Assembly: GCA_028829895.1 (NCBI GenBank)
Contig: CM054178.1
Location: forward strand, 100,926,058 to 100,990,057
From: Sinotaia quadrata
Taxonomy: Eukaryota > Mollusca > Gastropoda > Architaenioglossa > Viviparidae
Direction of reading: 5' to 3'
Length of the DNA: 64,000 nt
This document shows, one piece after another, positions 50,115 to 62,089 of the stretch (position 1 is its first letter; each line of letters starts with the position of its first letter). The notes below the pieces were generated by a model. It saw nothing but the letters and a program-made list of their open reading frames with translations. It searched no databases and had not been told where the DNA came from. Both the position numbers and the translations under genes were made by a program.

Positions 50115-52885
50115 GGCATTGTCACAAAATGCCGTTGGTTCGGTCACCAGTTGTCACAAAATCTGGCTGGTGATACTTTTAAGCCGGCTACGAGCCAATG
50201 TTAGAGATACAAGGGGTGAGGTCTGTTTTCGCCCACTCCGGTGCACCTCCAAGAAAAGCCCATGTGACATGTGCCAATAATATGTTGTGTCAGGTTGTTA
50301 CATAGACACACATGACATACACCATTGATGATTGGGTGGGGCCCAGTTTTATTATGTCATGCCAAGGAACGTTTTATTGGCTGTGTATGTTGTGAGCGAG
50401 TATCATGAAAGTGAATAAATGGATGAACAGACGAACGGTACAAAACAATACAAATACAAATTCTTTCGCCCCTCTCAAAAACTATGAATAACAAGGTAGC
50501 TGAAAGTGGTTAAATCAGGTTGTTTATTTCCTGATTTAAAGGGGGCACTACTCTTTCACACAATGATTTGTCATACATTCAACTTTCCAATGTCATACAC
50601 TCTGTGGGAAATAAGGGGAGATGAAAATGATAGTATTCCAAAAATGTAAAATAAAAGTTAATCATACAATTCTTCTTGTGGTCAATGCCACCGCTATCAT
50701 CTACAATTCGTATACAAAAATAGGCCTACATTAGCCATCATATTAAATTTACATTTATACAAATACCCAAAATCAATAGTGAATTTCTGTTCACAAAAAT
50801 TATAGCAATAATAATAAATTTCTGATCAACCAAAAAATACAATTCTATGTTCCTATCGCTAACAGTTCTAGGTGCGCTTTTGCCTTCTAATTTTATTAAC
50901 TACTCACAGTACTGTCAGAGTTCGAAGGTCAGTGACATAATCTCACATGTCACTTATAAGGGATGTTTTGAAGAGTTGACATCACTCATGGAGATGTTTT
51001 GGAGAGAAGATGATGCATCGTAGCCTGGCTCATAAGATACTTCGAAGTGAGGATTACATAATCTGTCGCGTCACTCACAAGGGATGCTTGAGAAGATGAG
51101 ATGAAAGATGGCGCCTCTTAGCGTTGTTCATAAGAATGCTCTGAAGAGAAGTGAAGTACTCTGTTGTGTCACTCATAGAGGTGTTTTGGAGAGATGATGC
51201 ATTGTAGCCTGGCTCATATTCATAAGATGCTTCGAAGTGAAGATGACGTAATCTGTCGCGTCACTCACAAGGGATGCTTGAGAAGATGTGATGAAATATG
51301 GTGCCTCGTAGCGTCGTTCATAAGAATGCTCTGAAGAGAGGTGACTACTCTGTTGTGTCACTCATAGAGTGCTCCGAAGAGAAGATGACGCATCGCTCGT
51401 TTGGATGCTTTGTTGAGAAGATATAGACGCCTCGTAGCGTCCCCATAGTAGGTGAAGATTTGCAGGAATCTAGGCACCCTTTCAGATCATCACATCTGAT
51501 ATTCAGTTGACCGTTGCCAACCTCGATAATTGTCGTTGTTTCTTGGTTGCCGTGACGACGGAAAACCCAATGACATTTGGCATTATCGGATGATTCGTCT
51601 AGTGAATTGTGTCATCGCATCCTATCGAATGCAGAACTCCTCGTGTCCATTGAGGAACATAGGTACTGACCCATCGACTGCGGAATAGAGAATTCAGACA
51701 TAGCTCAGACAGGGGAGAACAAAAATGGCCTCTTGTATCATTAACGCATGCAACCCCGTTGCATACTTGAGCTGTCTAGAAGACTGAACTTATTCACTTG
51801 CCAGGTAGTCATTAAGCAAATTACCTCAATGCTTAATACAAGGCGGTCGATGAGATGAAAGATGGGTGGAGAGAGATATTTCCAGCTCTCCTCAGTAAAT
51901 CTCCGTATACGAGAATTTACTACATAATTGAAGATAACAGCTGCTTCGAATATATGTTTCCCATGTTCATCAAACAAATAAAGAATCTTCTTTCTTCCTT
52001 CTAGCAAAAAGACTGCATTCTTGGACAAATTTGCTGTTACAAAAGCTTGATGTTACAGGGAGAGAAATGCTTCTTTGTCTTCGTCCGATGGCCACACTGT
52101 ATGACATGAGGTCATAACAGCAGGCATGTTTCTCAAAGTGTTCCCATAGCTGATGTTAAAACTCCCTCTCTCAGGTGTTATTTCTCTCTCTCTCTCAGAT
52201 GTTGTTTCTCTGTCTGATTTTATTTCTCTCTCAGATTTAAGCTTCAGTACTCCTTATTTATACAAGTTTGAGAACTGTAGAACCTTCTAGAAGTTTTTAG
52301 TCTTCTGACTGGTTTTGTCCTTGAAAGTTTATTTTCGTCGCGCTGTGCGCTCTCTTGACCTGTCACACATTGGCTTTCTTCACTCTCTGTGGTCATTTCT
52401 AATACGCATTGGCTTTCTTCTTCGTAAACAACATTTGACCCCAGTCACTTCTACTACACATTGGTTTTCTTCTTCATAAACAAGTATGCATGCATCTATC
52501 TAATGGGGGGGGGGGGGGGCGCTTTCGGCTTCCGCCGCTTTCGCGCTTTGTATGCATGCACACATGCATCTGTGAGTATGAATACAACTTATTCATTTAT
52601 TATATACATATAAAAACCCTTCTTCAACATATATTTATATACACATGCATGAAATAATATACACGTACTATGTCTACATACAGTCTGTCTTATCTAGATG
52701 ATATAAGTGGATGAACTAGTGTTTAGATATTAAAAGTTATCTAAGCATTAGGGTGTGAGGCATTACAAAAATTGCTAGTTGACCGAATTACCTCCCTTAC
52801 TTCGCATTTTGTTTACGTTGTACTTACGTGATTTTAAGTAAAATAAAATATTAATTCTGAGTCCCCTCATCCCCGTGACAGGCAT
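50115..52885 (+). mobile_element. Large solo-LTR-like unit E
   Basis: Unit 50120-52880 (2761 bp) begins TGTCACAA and ends CCCCGTGACA, flanked by GGCAT at 50115-50119 and 52881-52885. The termini resemble unit D. It is richer in GC and CpG than the surroundings. It contains a 187-189 bp tandem duplication, CT-rich patches near 52170-52235 and a 15-G run at 52505-52519. No retroviral-type domain is visible. A solo LTR or non-autonomous LTR element is the best reading; the length is large for an LTR. Strand is uncertain. Confidence 0.65.
50983..51370 (+). repeat. 187-189 bp tandem duplication inside unit E
   Basis: Units start CACTCAT at 50983 and 51170, with a third beginning at 51359. They share TAGCCTGGCTCATA, CTTCGAAGTGA, TCTGTCGCGTCACTCACAAG and ATAAGAATGCTCTGAAGAGA. 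Confidence 0.9.
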
Positions 52886-53412
52886 ATATAATCTTTAACT
52901 TTTATAGTGTGAATATGTGGGTTGGGTTTTTGTTTTTTTTGTTTGCTGATTTGTTTACATAACATTAAATCTGTGTACAGGCTTATTAAACAATGCCCAG
53001 GATTTTATTGCTTAATATTTCAGCAAATTCAAAATTTGTACTAACATAAACATTATTGATATAAGCAGCATCTAAGTTTTGATCCTCATTCTCCCTCCAC
53101 ATTACTGAGGAGAGTTTAAAGGCCAAGTGAAATGGAATCTAGGTCAGCTAGAGATAAGAATAAATCCATATGAAATGAGTAATTCCCATTCTTAGAATCA
53201 AGACTGCAAAATTTAAACTTTCAGAGATTTGTATAAATGCATTTATTTTGGTATTGAAAGTCAATATTTCTTAAAGAAATTAGAGCTCTCGTTCATTTGC
53301 AAGACTGACTTCTCACCATAGCAACCTTGCATATGACGTCACGAGTGGGAACAACAATTTGCAAGCAGTCTGACATGTCTTGTGCTAAACATCTGGTTTG
53401 AAAAATTAAAAC

Positions 53413-53730
53413 ATGGTAAAAAATATTGCAGTGCATATGGTTGCACAAACAGCAGACAACCCAAAAAATATTAATTTTTTTACAGCTCCCAAAGATAACA
53501 AATTACAAAAAAAGTGGATTACAAAGCTGAAAAGAGAAAACTTTTATCTGACAGCACAGACAATAGTGTGTAGTGAGTACTTCCAAGAAGAAGACTATGA
53601 AATGCAAAGCAGACAGTCTTTTCAGGACAGTTTAGCAATGCCAGGTGTTGAGGTGCTAAAAGTTAGAATTAATCAGTTTAAAATCAGCTTTACACATAAC
53701 ACAGTTATAATTCTATTGTTTGATCATTGA
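53413..53730 (+). pseudogene. THAP-domain remnant of the Kolobok-like element
   Basis: In one frame, ATG at 53413 leads, after a shift, to FFTAPKDNKLQKKWITKLKR and later TIVCSEYF, which is the body of a THAP zinc finger. The N-terminal zinc ligands (C-x4-C, reading CSAYGC at 53427-53444) are in another frame, so two compensating single-base frameshifts in A-runs bracket them. The final zinc ligand, His in the usual C-x2-H, is Tyr (CSEYF). The protein would therefore not fold as a normal THAP finger. In the family, this domain binds the transposon ends. Confidence 0.7.
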
Positions 53731-54030
53731 CATTGATTTGTAATTTTACATACAATCAGTTCATTACAGTGACATCTGTCATAAATATGCAGTGTGTAAT
53801 GTAATTGAATAAATTTTAAATCCATTCATTCAGTGAATCTTCTTGTAACTGGGGAGTTAATAAGTAATCACAGAAAATTTATTGAAAATTTTACTATGAT
53901 TTCTGATGGGTTTTATTTTTTTCTTAATTGCAGATATGTAATTAATTTTTTATATAATTAAAAACACTCTTGGTAAATTAATAATGAATATTAGTTGGTA
54001 AGTGCCTAAAAACAGTTGTACTTGTAATGA

Positions 54031-54385
54031 ATTATTAAAATAGGTACTTCTTGCAGTTTGAACTTGAGATGTGTTGTTGACATGATTATTAGTATGATTA
54101 ATTAACTATCATTTAATCAAGTGTTTTATATTACTTTGCAATATCTGATTTAATAAAAACAAATCTACTGTATAAGATATTTCATATGTTAAATATGATG
54201 ATAGGGGTTTGATGAATATATATTTAACATATGAAATATCTTATACAGTAGATTTGTTTTTATTAAATCAGATATTGCAAAGTAATATAAAACACTTGAT
54301 TAAATGATAGTTAATTAATCATACTAATAATCATGTCAACAACACATCTCAAGTTCAAACTGCAAGAAGTACCTATTTTAATAAT
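54031..54385. repeat. Long perfect palindrome, 166-bp arms and 23-bp loop
   Basis: Arms 54031-54196 and 54220-54385 read as exact reverse complements; I found no mismatch. The loop is 54197-54219. It lies in the middle of the Kolobok-like element. It may be a fold-back duplication, a nested inverted-repeat insertion, or a sequencing or assembly artefact. Confidence 0.9.
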
Positions 54386-55389
54386 CTGAATTTGTATGAA
54401 TGCATTTTATTACATCAGTGGTTGCTTGTGTGTTAACTGTAACATAATATTTTACTTTATATGCTGTACTTTTAACACTATTCATAACATGACTCTATAT
54501 GACAAATTTTCTTGAATAGATAACCTTATTACTCTAGCTAGTACCAGGACAAAAACTGAAGTCTTTATTTTCTGTTGCTAACTTTAGTTGTTGAATCTAT
54601 TAGAATTTGATCATTATTATCATGCATCTGCCAAAAATATTTGTGTACAAATGAATACTTGAAGCAACTTGATTATAATTAAATATTTTACACTATAGTT
54701 CATGATTTCATAATACTGCATATTAACAAAGTTATAGAATGTTGTTGCACTAATTATGCCACCACTAGTAAGGTGGCAAAAACTGGGATTTTTAGAATTT
54801 TAGCTATTTTTTTTTTTTTGTAACTACTTGATTGTTACTTTAGATCATGTCTGCACAATATGCTAATACTTGTAATATTAATAAGAAGAAATGCATATAT
54901 TTAAGCTTTATAAGACTATCCAAATATTAAATTAATATAACATTGGCTATTAATTGTTAAATTTAAAAGCTTTTGATCTACAATACTAAATAAATAAATC
55001 AGTACACACACATACACACAAAAATAAACGCACATAAGACTTACATGACAATATATATAGAGAAATATAAAAGAAACTACTAGTATGCAAAGTAATTAAA
55101 AGTTATACATATAAAATATGAATAATAATCACTCAATTAAAAACAAGACTATAGTGCTATTCTCTGAATGTTAGTACAGATCGTTAATATTGTCACTAAT
55201 AGTAATAAATATCGGTAGTAAATGTAATATGTGTATATATATATGACAATTACAAAACTGTACTTAAAAAGCATTTGTCATTCATATAAAAATCACACAT
55301 AATTCATTTTAATAATCAAAATATGTCTGTGAGCTTAACGATGACTACAAATGTATGGAATGTAGTACACTTGCTATATTATCAGAAAA

Positions 55390-55620
55390 ATAACTTACCA
55401 GACATGGTCATCATCAGTCATTATTTCCTCTGTATCTCCAGCATCATTAGAAATGGTATGCGAACTACTGTCAGGTGAACTTTTGCTGTCATCAGCATGA
55501 ATTGGATCAAAATCATAAAGTGTACCAGAGAAAATTACATTGGCGGTCATTTGACCCCAATTCATTACATCACTTCTGCTTGCTTTTATTGCAGGGGCAA
55601 ATCTCATTCTCAAACTAGGT
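55390..55620 (-). pseudogene. Possible exon of the Kolobok-like element, minus strand
   Basis: A 72-codon open stretch reads inwards from the right terminal repeat. It starts near MRMRFAPAIKASRSD, becomes acidic and Ser-rich (DDSKSSPDSSSHTISNDAGD), and runs into CATGTCTG|gtaagt, a good splice donor on that strand. It could be the first exon of an element gene. No family is recognised and there is no second exon to confirm it. Confidence 0.3.
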
Positions 55621-55899
55621 TTGACCTAGATTCTATTTCACTTGGTCTTTAAGGAATTTTGAGAAGTAGAAATCAATGGAAAGATCTGCTTCTCAACACT
55701 CTAAAAGACTCCCTTTTTCTTGAGAGTAAACCACTAAGTACTGTATAGTCCATAGAAAATTACTTTGAATGGTCACATCTAACTTGAACTCAGCATGAGA
55801 TAGCATGGACTGAATAGGCACCATATCATTTACTGGTTCAGGCATTTCTTGTGAACATCATTGCGTATCATATCATGTGAATATCATTACATATCTAAT

Positions 55900-56535
55900 A
55901 ATGCTTGTCAACAAGTTCTTTGTAACTAATGTAAGATGAAGATCAGTCAACAAAGTTCTTTGTAACTAATGTAGGATGAAGATCACAGTCAACAAATTCT
56001 TTGTGACTAGTGTGATGAAGATCACTGTCACAAGTCTTTTGTAACTATTTTATGATGAAGATCACAGTAACTAATGTATGAAGATCCACAGTAAGCAAAG
56101 GATATATGATGAAGATTACAGTAAACAAGAGTTTTGTTGTAACTGATGTATAATGAAGATTACAGTAAGCAAGAGTTTCATTGTAACTGATGTATAATGA
56201 TGATCACAGTAAGCAAGGAGTTCTTTGTAACTGATGTATGATGAAGATCACAAATCATGAAATTCTTTGAATGAAAGTTGTATGATACTCAACAAGACTT
56301 GTAGCTGTGTGCAATCATTGAGTGAAAGTTGTATGATACTCAGTAAGACTTGTAGCTATGTTCGTCACTGAATGAAAGTTGTATGATACTCAACAAGACT
56401 TGTAGCTGTGTGCATCACTGAATGAAAGTTGTATGATAATCAACAAGACTTGTAGCTGTGTGCATCACTGAATGAAAGTTGTATGATACTTAACAAGACT
56501 TGTAGCTGTGTGCATCACTGAATGAAAGTTGTATG
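55900..56535 (+). repeat. Two adjoining minisatellites
   Basis: From 55900 to about 56250 there are diverged units of about 45 bp with TTTGTAACTAATGTATGATG and AAGATCACAGTAA. From about 56265 to 56535 there are five to six units of 50 bp, GAATGAAAGTTGTATGATAC plus TCAACAAGACTTGTAGCTGT and GTGCATCACT, nearly identical. Confidence 0.9.
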
Positions 56536-58074
56536 ATAAGAACACATGATTGTGATGATTGTGATGCTGCGGGGTGAATTGTCTTGAGAGCAGGGGCTCT
56601 GCCTATACCAAATATTCTCCCTTTTTCCACCTCCCAGACCAGAATCAATCTTTCTTACCCATCGATCAATAACTCTTCTATGAGGGGCCCTGCCTGGCTG
56701 CCAGCCAGTTGCTACAGTCAGACCAGGAAGAGGGGCGGGTGGACATATGTAGTCTTCTAATTAAAGTGTTCAATAAAATATACTGGACTATGTGGCCTTC
56801 ATTTGTGGATAAACCATAACAGGTATGAACAGGAGTTAACAGCATTCTCTTTAGATTTCCATTTTAATTGAGCTTCCCAGCTTAATGACAGGATTATGTA
56901 GATGTAAGCTTCAGAAACCAGAAGGCAGAAAAACTAGTGCAAGTAAATCAGGGTGACATTATGCAAGATTGTGGTTGGCATAGTTACTATGGTTATCACA
57001 TTGATTTTTTTTTTAAAGCATCAGATCTTTAGAATGCTTTGTTTGACAACAATCACACGAAACCTGTTGAGTAGGAATCTTTGCTTAAAAGCAGCAAGTA
57101 AAACCGATACACCATCTTAGAAAATTTAGTTATCAGCCTGCTTGGTTTTGCTGGTTGGTTTACTTGAGAGTACCATTTATTTTTCCTTTTCTTTAACCAG
57201 TATGGGTGGAAGAAGCAATATAAGCTTGTCTAGTGCATTTATTCTTATTGTTCCTTTTATCTGGTGTTTTTGTTATTGTTTTACTTATATAAATAAATAT
57301 ATTCTGACAGGATTGAGAGCCAGAGCTAGAATATATAAATTGTTCTACTTATATAAAATAAATGTATTTTGAGAGCCAAAGATAGATAGATTGATAGAGA
57401 TATTGGCCGAGCAGTCATAAACTGATCAACAGATTCATTGATATGATAATAGAGTTTCCTGTTTTAGGAAACCATTAATGTTTAACTATTATTTCTTTAC
57501 ATTTAAAGTCATTTATGAATGATAGTCCTTCAATTTTGCATGCAGCTTTTAATTCAAAATTGTTTTGAACTGAAGAATATTGACACTGGTTTTGAATGAG
57601 GTATACAGAGAATTGTAATTTTTTTGGTGTTAATTGTTTCATATATCTGATTAGATAAATGGTTGCTAGTTGTAATGATGCCATGGACACTGATGCAGTG
57701 GCGTGTTCGTAAATTTCAGAGTGCCAGGAGAGTAGTCTTGTTTATCATTAGTCAGCAGCTAATGCTCTGTAATGCTGGTGTAAAGTATGAATGCTTCCTG
57801 TGTGTTTCTTGACTCCTTTAGTCTGGCACTAGTGCATGATTTGTTTCTCTAACTATTGATTTTTCTCATGCTTGAAAAGAATTGAAAACATTTGACTTGC
57901 AAGCTAAATTTCCTCAAATTCCATCTTTTAGTGCTTTTGGTGTTTATTTTGCCTAAGACTACAGTTCTATTCTATTGATGGCTATATTTTTTCATGTGTG
58001 TGTGTGTGTGTGTGTGTTTGTGTTTTAGCGTGTTATTTATATGATTTATGTAAATTGATATATTCTTACTACAA
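56536..58074 (+). other. Intron 5 sequence
   Basis: A GC-richer patch at 56560-56760 ends near AATAAAATATACTGG and could be an old repeat fragment. A (GT)n run lies at about 57996-58017. No gene is recognised. Confidence 0.45.
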
Positions 58075-58345
58075 TAGAAGTAAATCTGAAGAAAATATTG
58101 TAAATTTGAGTTACTTAGACATTCCTATTGTTTGTGAATATAGTGTGGTAAGATCCATAGATTTAAGGGACTAGGAAGAAAATATTGTAAATTGAGTTAC
58201 TTAGACATTCCTATTGTTTGTGAATATTATAGTGTGGTAAGATCTATAGTTTTAAGGGACTAGGAAGAAAATATTGTAAATATGAGTTACTTAGACATTC
58301 CTATTATTTGTGAATAGAGTGTGGTAAGATCCTTAGTTTTAAAGG
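58075..58345 (+). repeat. Tandem repeat, three units of about 85-90 bp
   Basis: Units share GAAGAAAATATTGTAAAT, GAGTTACTTAGACATTCCTA, TTTGTGAATA and GTGTGGTAAGATC. Confidence 0.9.
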
Positions 58346-59134
58346 ATTAGGATGATCAGGTCTTTGTGGTAATTGCAGAATATGGTTAATAGTAAATGTA
58401 TTAGACACTAGGCTTGATAGATCTTATTTTTGAGTATCAAATGATAGATTGTTTGGTAAAATTTGTTTGTGACTAAAGTTGAAAACTAGATGTTGAAAAA
58501 ATCTGTTAATGAGTATAAAGTTGTAGATTAATGATGTGTCAGATTAGTATGATAGATTTGAGATTTTGGCAGAACTCATTCATGATTTTAGTATGATAAT
58601 GTAAGTTTGGAAACAGTTTCTGAGAGTAATTTGATAGTCATTAGGTTTGATAATTGACACGACTTGATTATGGTGCATTAAAGGTGAGTTTACTGGTGAA
58701 TATCATGAAATATTGTGATTTTTTATAGGAATTGTTTGTGAGTTTAGTGTGATTAGTTTGAAAACACCTGTCCAGTTTTATTATATTGTGTTGGACATGA
58801 GATTTGAAAAGCAGTGTGATTGATGTGATGTTTGCGTGACCTTGTGAGATTAGTGAGATATATGTGTAAAATTTGGGAAGATCTGTTTATATAAGTAGTA
58901 GGATAGTTGCATGGTTTGATAACACTTGATAAACGTAGTCCAGTAGACATGCAGTTTGATTGGATTCTTTGAGAGTACAGTCGATTATCTGAACACCACT
59001 TATCCAGATCATTATAATAATAAGAACAGTGAAGGAAAGAGTGTTATATACACAATATGTAATGAGTTATGAGAGTGTAGGATTTGTTGTATGGAATTGA
59101 ATGTATGGTGTAACAGATAGAGTATTACAAGATC
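58346..59134 (+). other. Intron 5 sequence
   Basis: Contains scattered GTGTGATTAGTTTGA-like and GATAGAT phrases that may be decayed tandem units. No gene is seen. Confidence 0.45.
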
Positions 59135-61620
59135 TGCAACCCATGAGGTCTGATAGAGCAGAATAAGTCACTTTCAATAAGTATATGGTAAAATGAGGTC
59201 TGATAGTGTAGAATAAGCCACTTTCAATAAGCATAGGTGTTACCACTACCCAGGAGGGGTTAGTGGTCTACTTATGCACCAAGCTTGCAAGATGGAAATT
59301 AACAAACTCTCACACACACAGACACCATGATGTTCTTGTGAGGGGGGGGGGGGAGGATTTTATTCTGAGTGTGAGGTTAAGTGTGAGAGTTGGCTGTGTG
59401 AGTGTACGCATATGGGTTTGAACATATAATGTGGACAAACAAGACGAACGGACAAACAACTGCACTATGCACCACTTTCGTAAAGCCAAAACAGACTCTT
59501 GAATAAGAGTTAACAATGAGAATTTATTCTCGGTAATATGGGCGTACTTTTGCACGGCTGTTAATCATTTATCCAGAAAACATCAAACACAACATTCATG
59601 GGGTGGGGGACCAGAACAATGAAAAAAATATTTCCTTACTTGACTGGGATGTAATAATACAATATATTATCTAATATTGCACAAAGTGTAATGTCGATTT
59701 CAGACGTCAGTAATACAATAATAAGATACTTCGTCGGACTGACATTGTGGATGATGATAGTTGGGTCTTGCCATGTAATTTTACCACTACACCAACAAAT
59801 CTGGGTGTAATGCCATCTTAATTTCTGGCTTCATTATGGAGAGCTCAGACAGTGGATATTATACCCACTAGAAGAGGTGTGTATGGTACCAACATGGGAT
59901 CAAACTATGCCAAATTTGCCATTGCCATAAATAACTGGTAAGATGGCTGGCAGGGGAGGAAGAAAAAGAGGGCAAGTGGATTATGCCATTCGTGATAGTG
60001 TTAAAGGCTGACTGTGTCAGCAAAGTTGCGCCTAATGGTAAGAAATAAAACTGCTGCTAAGTTAGAATGACGGGTTTATAATTACACTTTTATAGGTGAA
60101 AGCAACCTGTCTTTAATGGCTTTGTCGATGTCTCTTGTGTGTCCTTTCAGCATATTCCACTTCTGCTGAATAAAAATAGCATGACAACCATGGGAAGAGA
60201 AAAAGTGATATAAACATCCAGCTAAGTCTTGTGCACAATACACATGGAGGATCCACAAATGGATATGATGATGGCCACCCCTACTGTACTGGGGTTTCCA
60301 AATGACATAAATGAAATACACCTCACTGCCTTCTAAATTTAAATCCCAACATCCAGATGGTTATGGGTATCCCGATGTATTTGTGAGCGAGTGATGATGT
60401 ACCATGCATGGTAGTATTAAAGGCTGTCTGTGTTTGTGAAGTTGCACCTGACAAAGGCGATGCAGCAATGTGCACAGAAAGTTAGCACCTATGACACCTA
60501 TGTTCATCATGTCAGATGATCGCGGAAATGAGGCATCATCACCATCAGCAGAAATGTCACTAGGGCTCTGATCTGGTTGTAGGAAGAGAGAAATAAAACT
60601 TTATTAATCCTGCGGTCTCTATGATTAAAGCCATTGTCTCTGACCTGGGTATTTTCTCACGTTGAAAAAAAGTGTCGAGAATGCTTCTCTCTGAACAGGG
60701 ATGAAGGTGGCACAGGTGAAGACCAAGTGCTCAAAGAAAAACTGATGGTGTCACTGAACGCTCTGTCCGAGGCTGATCCTACACCAGCAGCTTTGGAATG
60801 TGTGGGGGGGGGGGGCACATTTGCGGATAACTGCCATCTGGAGTTGTTGTTGTTGGACTGGACTCGGGGTCACCTTGACCTGAGTCACTTGAAGACTGTA
60901 TGGTTGGGTTCTTCCAGCTGCCATAGATAACAAGAACGAATGCTTGATGTGTTCTTCATAAAAATTCTCAAAATTTTATGAAAATGACAGATCCTGGTCA
61001 TAGTGCAGAAGAGAATACAATCGGTCTCTACATCTTTACCTCTGGCTGCAAGTACACACACTGCTGAAAAAAGGGCATCTCAGTCCTTATAAATGATCAT
61101 AGTTTTTCCTTAAAATGTCAAAAGCATGCCTAGAAAGTCATGCTGTCGGTAAACACTATTGTATTAGGGCGCTTCTCTGCTAGTGTTAATGTGCATTCTC
61201 AATAACTACACTAAAAAAATTAATAACTAAATATAATCCCTATCTCACAGTCACATTAAAGAATTTAAATAATGATTAAATACAATCCCTATCTACCTCT
61301 AACATAATTAACTAGTTGGTGAAGTAAAGGAATAAATAAACCTTTATAGTTAAAATGACACACATGCATAACAAAATGTACACACACACAAACTCACTGA
61401 ATGTGCATGTATCGACACTGCTTTCATTCCAAAAAAGATATATAAAATGAATGCACCTAAGGGAAATAATTCTTTAAAATAATAATAAATTTTAAGGATT
61501 ATTCCCTCTTGACCGTGACATTATGGTAGAATGAGGTCTATTAGTGTAGAATAAGTTACTTTCAGTAAGTATATGGTAGAACAAGGTCTGATAGTGTAAA
61601 ATCACTTTCAGAAAGTATAT
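59135..61620 (+). repeat. 55-bp minisatellite interrupted by an insertion
   Basis: Units with TGAGGTCTGATAGTGTAGAA, TAAGTCACTTTCAATAAG and TATATGGTA occur at 59135-59237 and resume at 61521-61620. The sequence between them (59238-61520) is a later insertion. Confidence 0.8.
59238..61520. mobile_element. Probable solo-LTR-like unit F
   Basis: A 2283-bp block that splits a 55-bp minisatellite. It begins TGTTACC and ends GACCGTGACA, like the end of unit E (CCCCGTGACA). The flanks (ATAGG, TTATG) do not form a clean 5-bp duplication, though both resemble the TATGG expected from the minisatellite unit. It contains G runs at 59342 and near 60806 and no recognisable coding domain. The insertion is well supported by the minisatellite; the class is inferred. 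Confidence 0.5.
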
Positions 61621-62089
61621 ATTATTTCATGAGATACCTTGGGGTGACTTATAACAATGTACTATACCAAATTTTTTGTTAAGGATGTAACACATCTATA
61701 AAGTGCTGATACATGGAAGACTCCTGGTTAAAATCTTATGTATGTGCATCTGTTATGCTAATAGTAAGGGAGATGCTACCGGTCATTAGACTCATTGCTC
61801 CCACTCAGTAATAGGTTGAGAAATAGATATCAAATAGATATATAGATAAATAGAGAACAAATATATAATTACTAATTATTAATAAATATATTACCAGTAC
61901 ACAAAATATATAATTATGCTATCATTACAGTTTACTGCAAACAAAATAAAAAGAAGTTATGCCAACAGGTTTATGAGATGAAGACATTTAACAAAATACT
62001 TTCTTAATACAGCCTTTAAATGTTCTTTATTGACCTGCTACACTCTTACTAGTGTTTTAACTTAAAGTTATGAAGTTCAGAGTTCAGTT
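61621..62089 (+). other. Intron 5 sequence
   Basis: AT-rich; nothing recognised. Confidence 0.5.

Larger units (their letters stand above)
53116..55652 (+). mobile_element. Kolobok-like DNA transposon with TTAA duplication
   Basis: Unit 53120-55648 (2529 bp) has inverted ends AGGCCAAGTGAAATGGAATC on the left and, read backwards from the right, AGACCAAGTGAAATAGAATC; similarity continues through CTAGGTCA. TTAA flanks both sides (53116-53119, 55649-55652). TTAA duplications plus a THAP-type zinc finger are known hallmarks of the Kolobok superfamily; piggyBac shares TTAA but not THAP. It carries a broken THAP frame near the left end, a possible exon on the opposite strand near the right end, and a long palindrome in the middle. 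The catalytic core of a transposase is not visible, so it is non-autonomous or dead. Confidence 0.8.

Noticed and set aside
57142..57372. 76-codon hydrophobic open frame
   Set aside because: It runs through AT-rich simple sequence with repeated ATATAAATAAA phrases, and no gene structure is visible.
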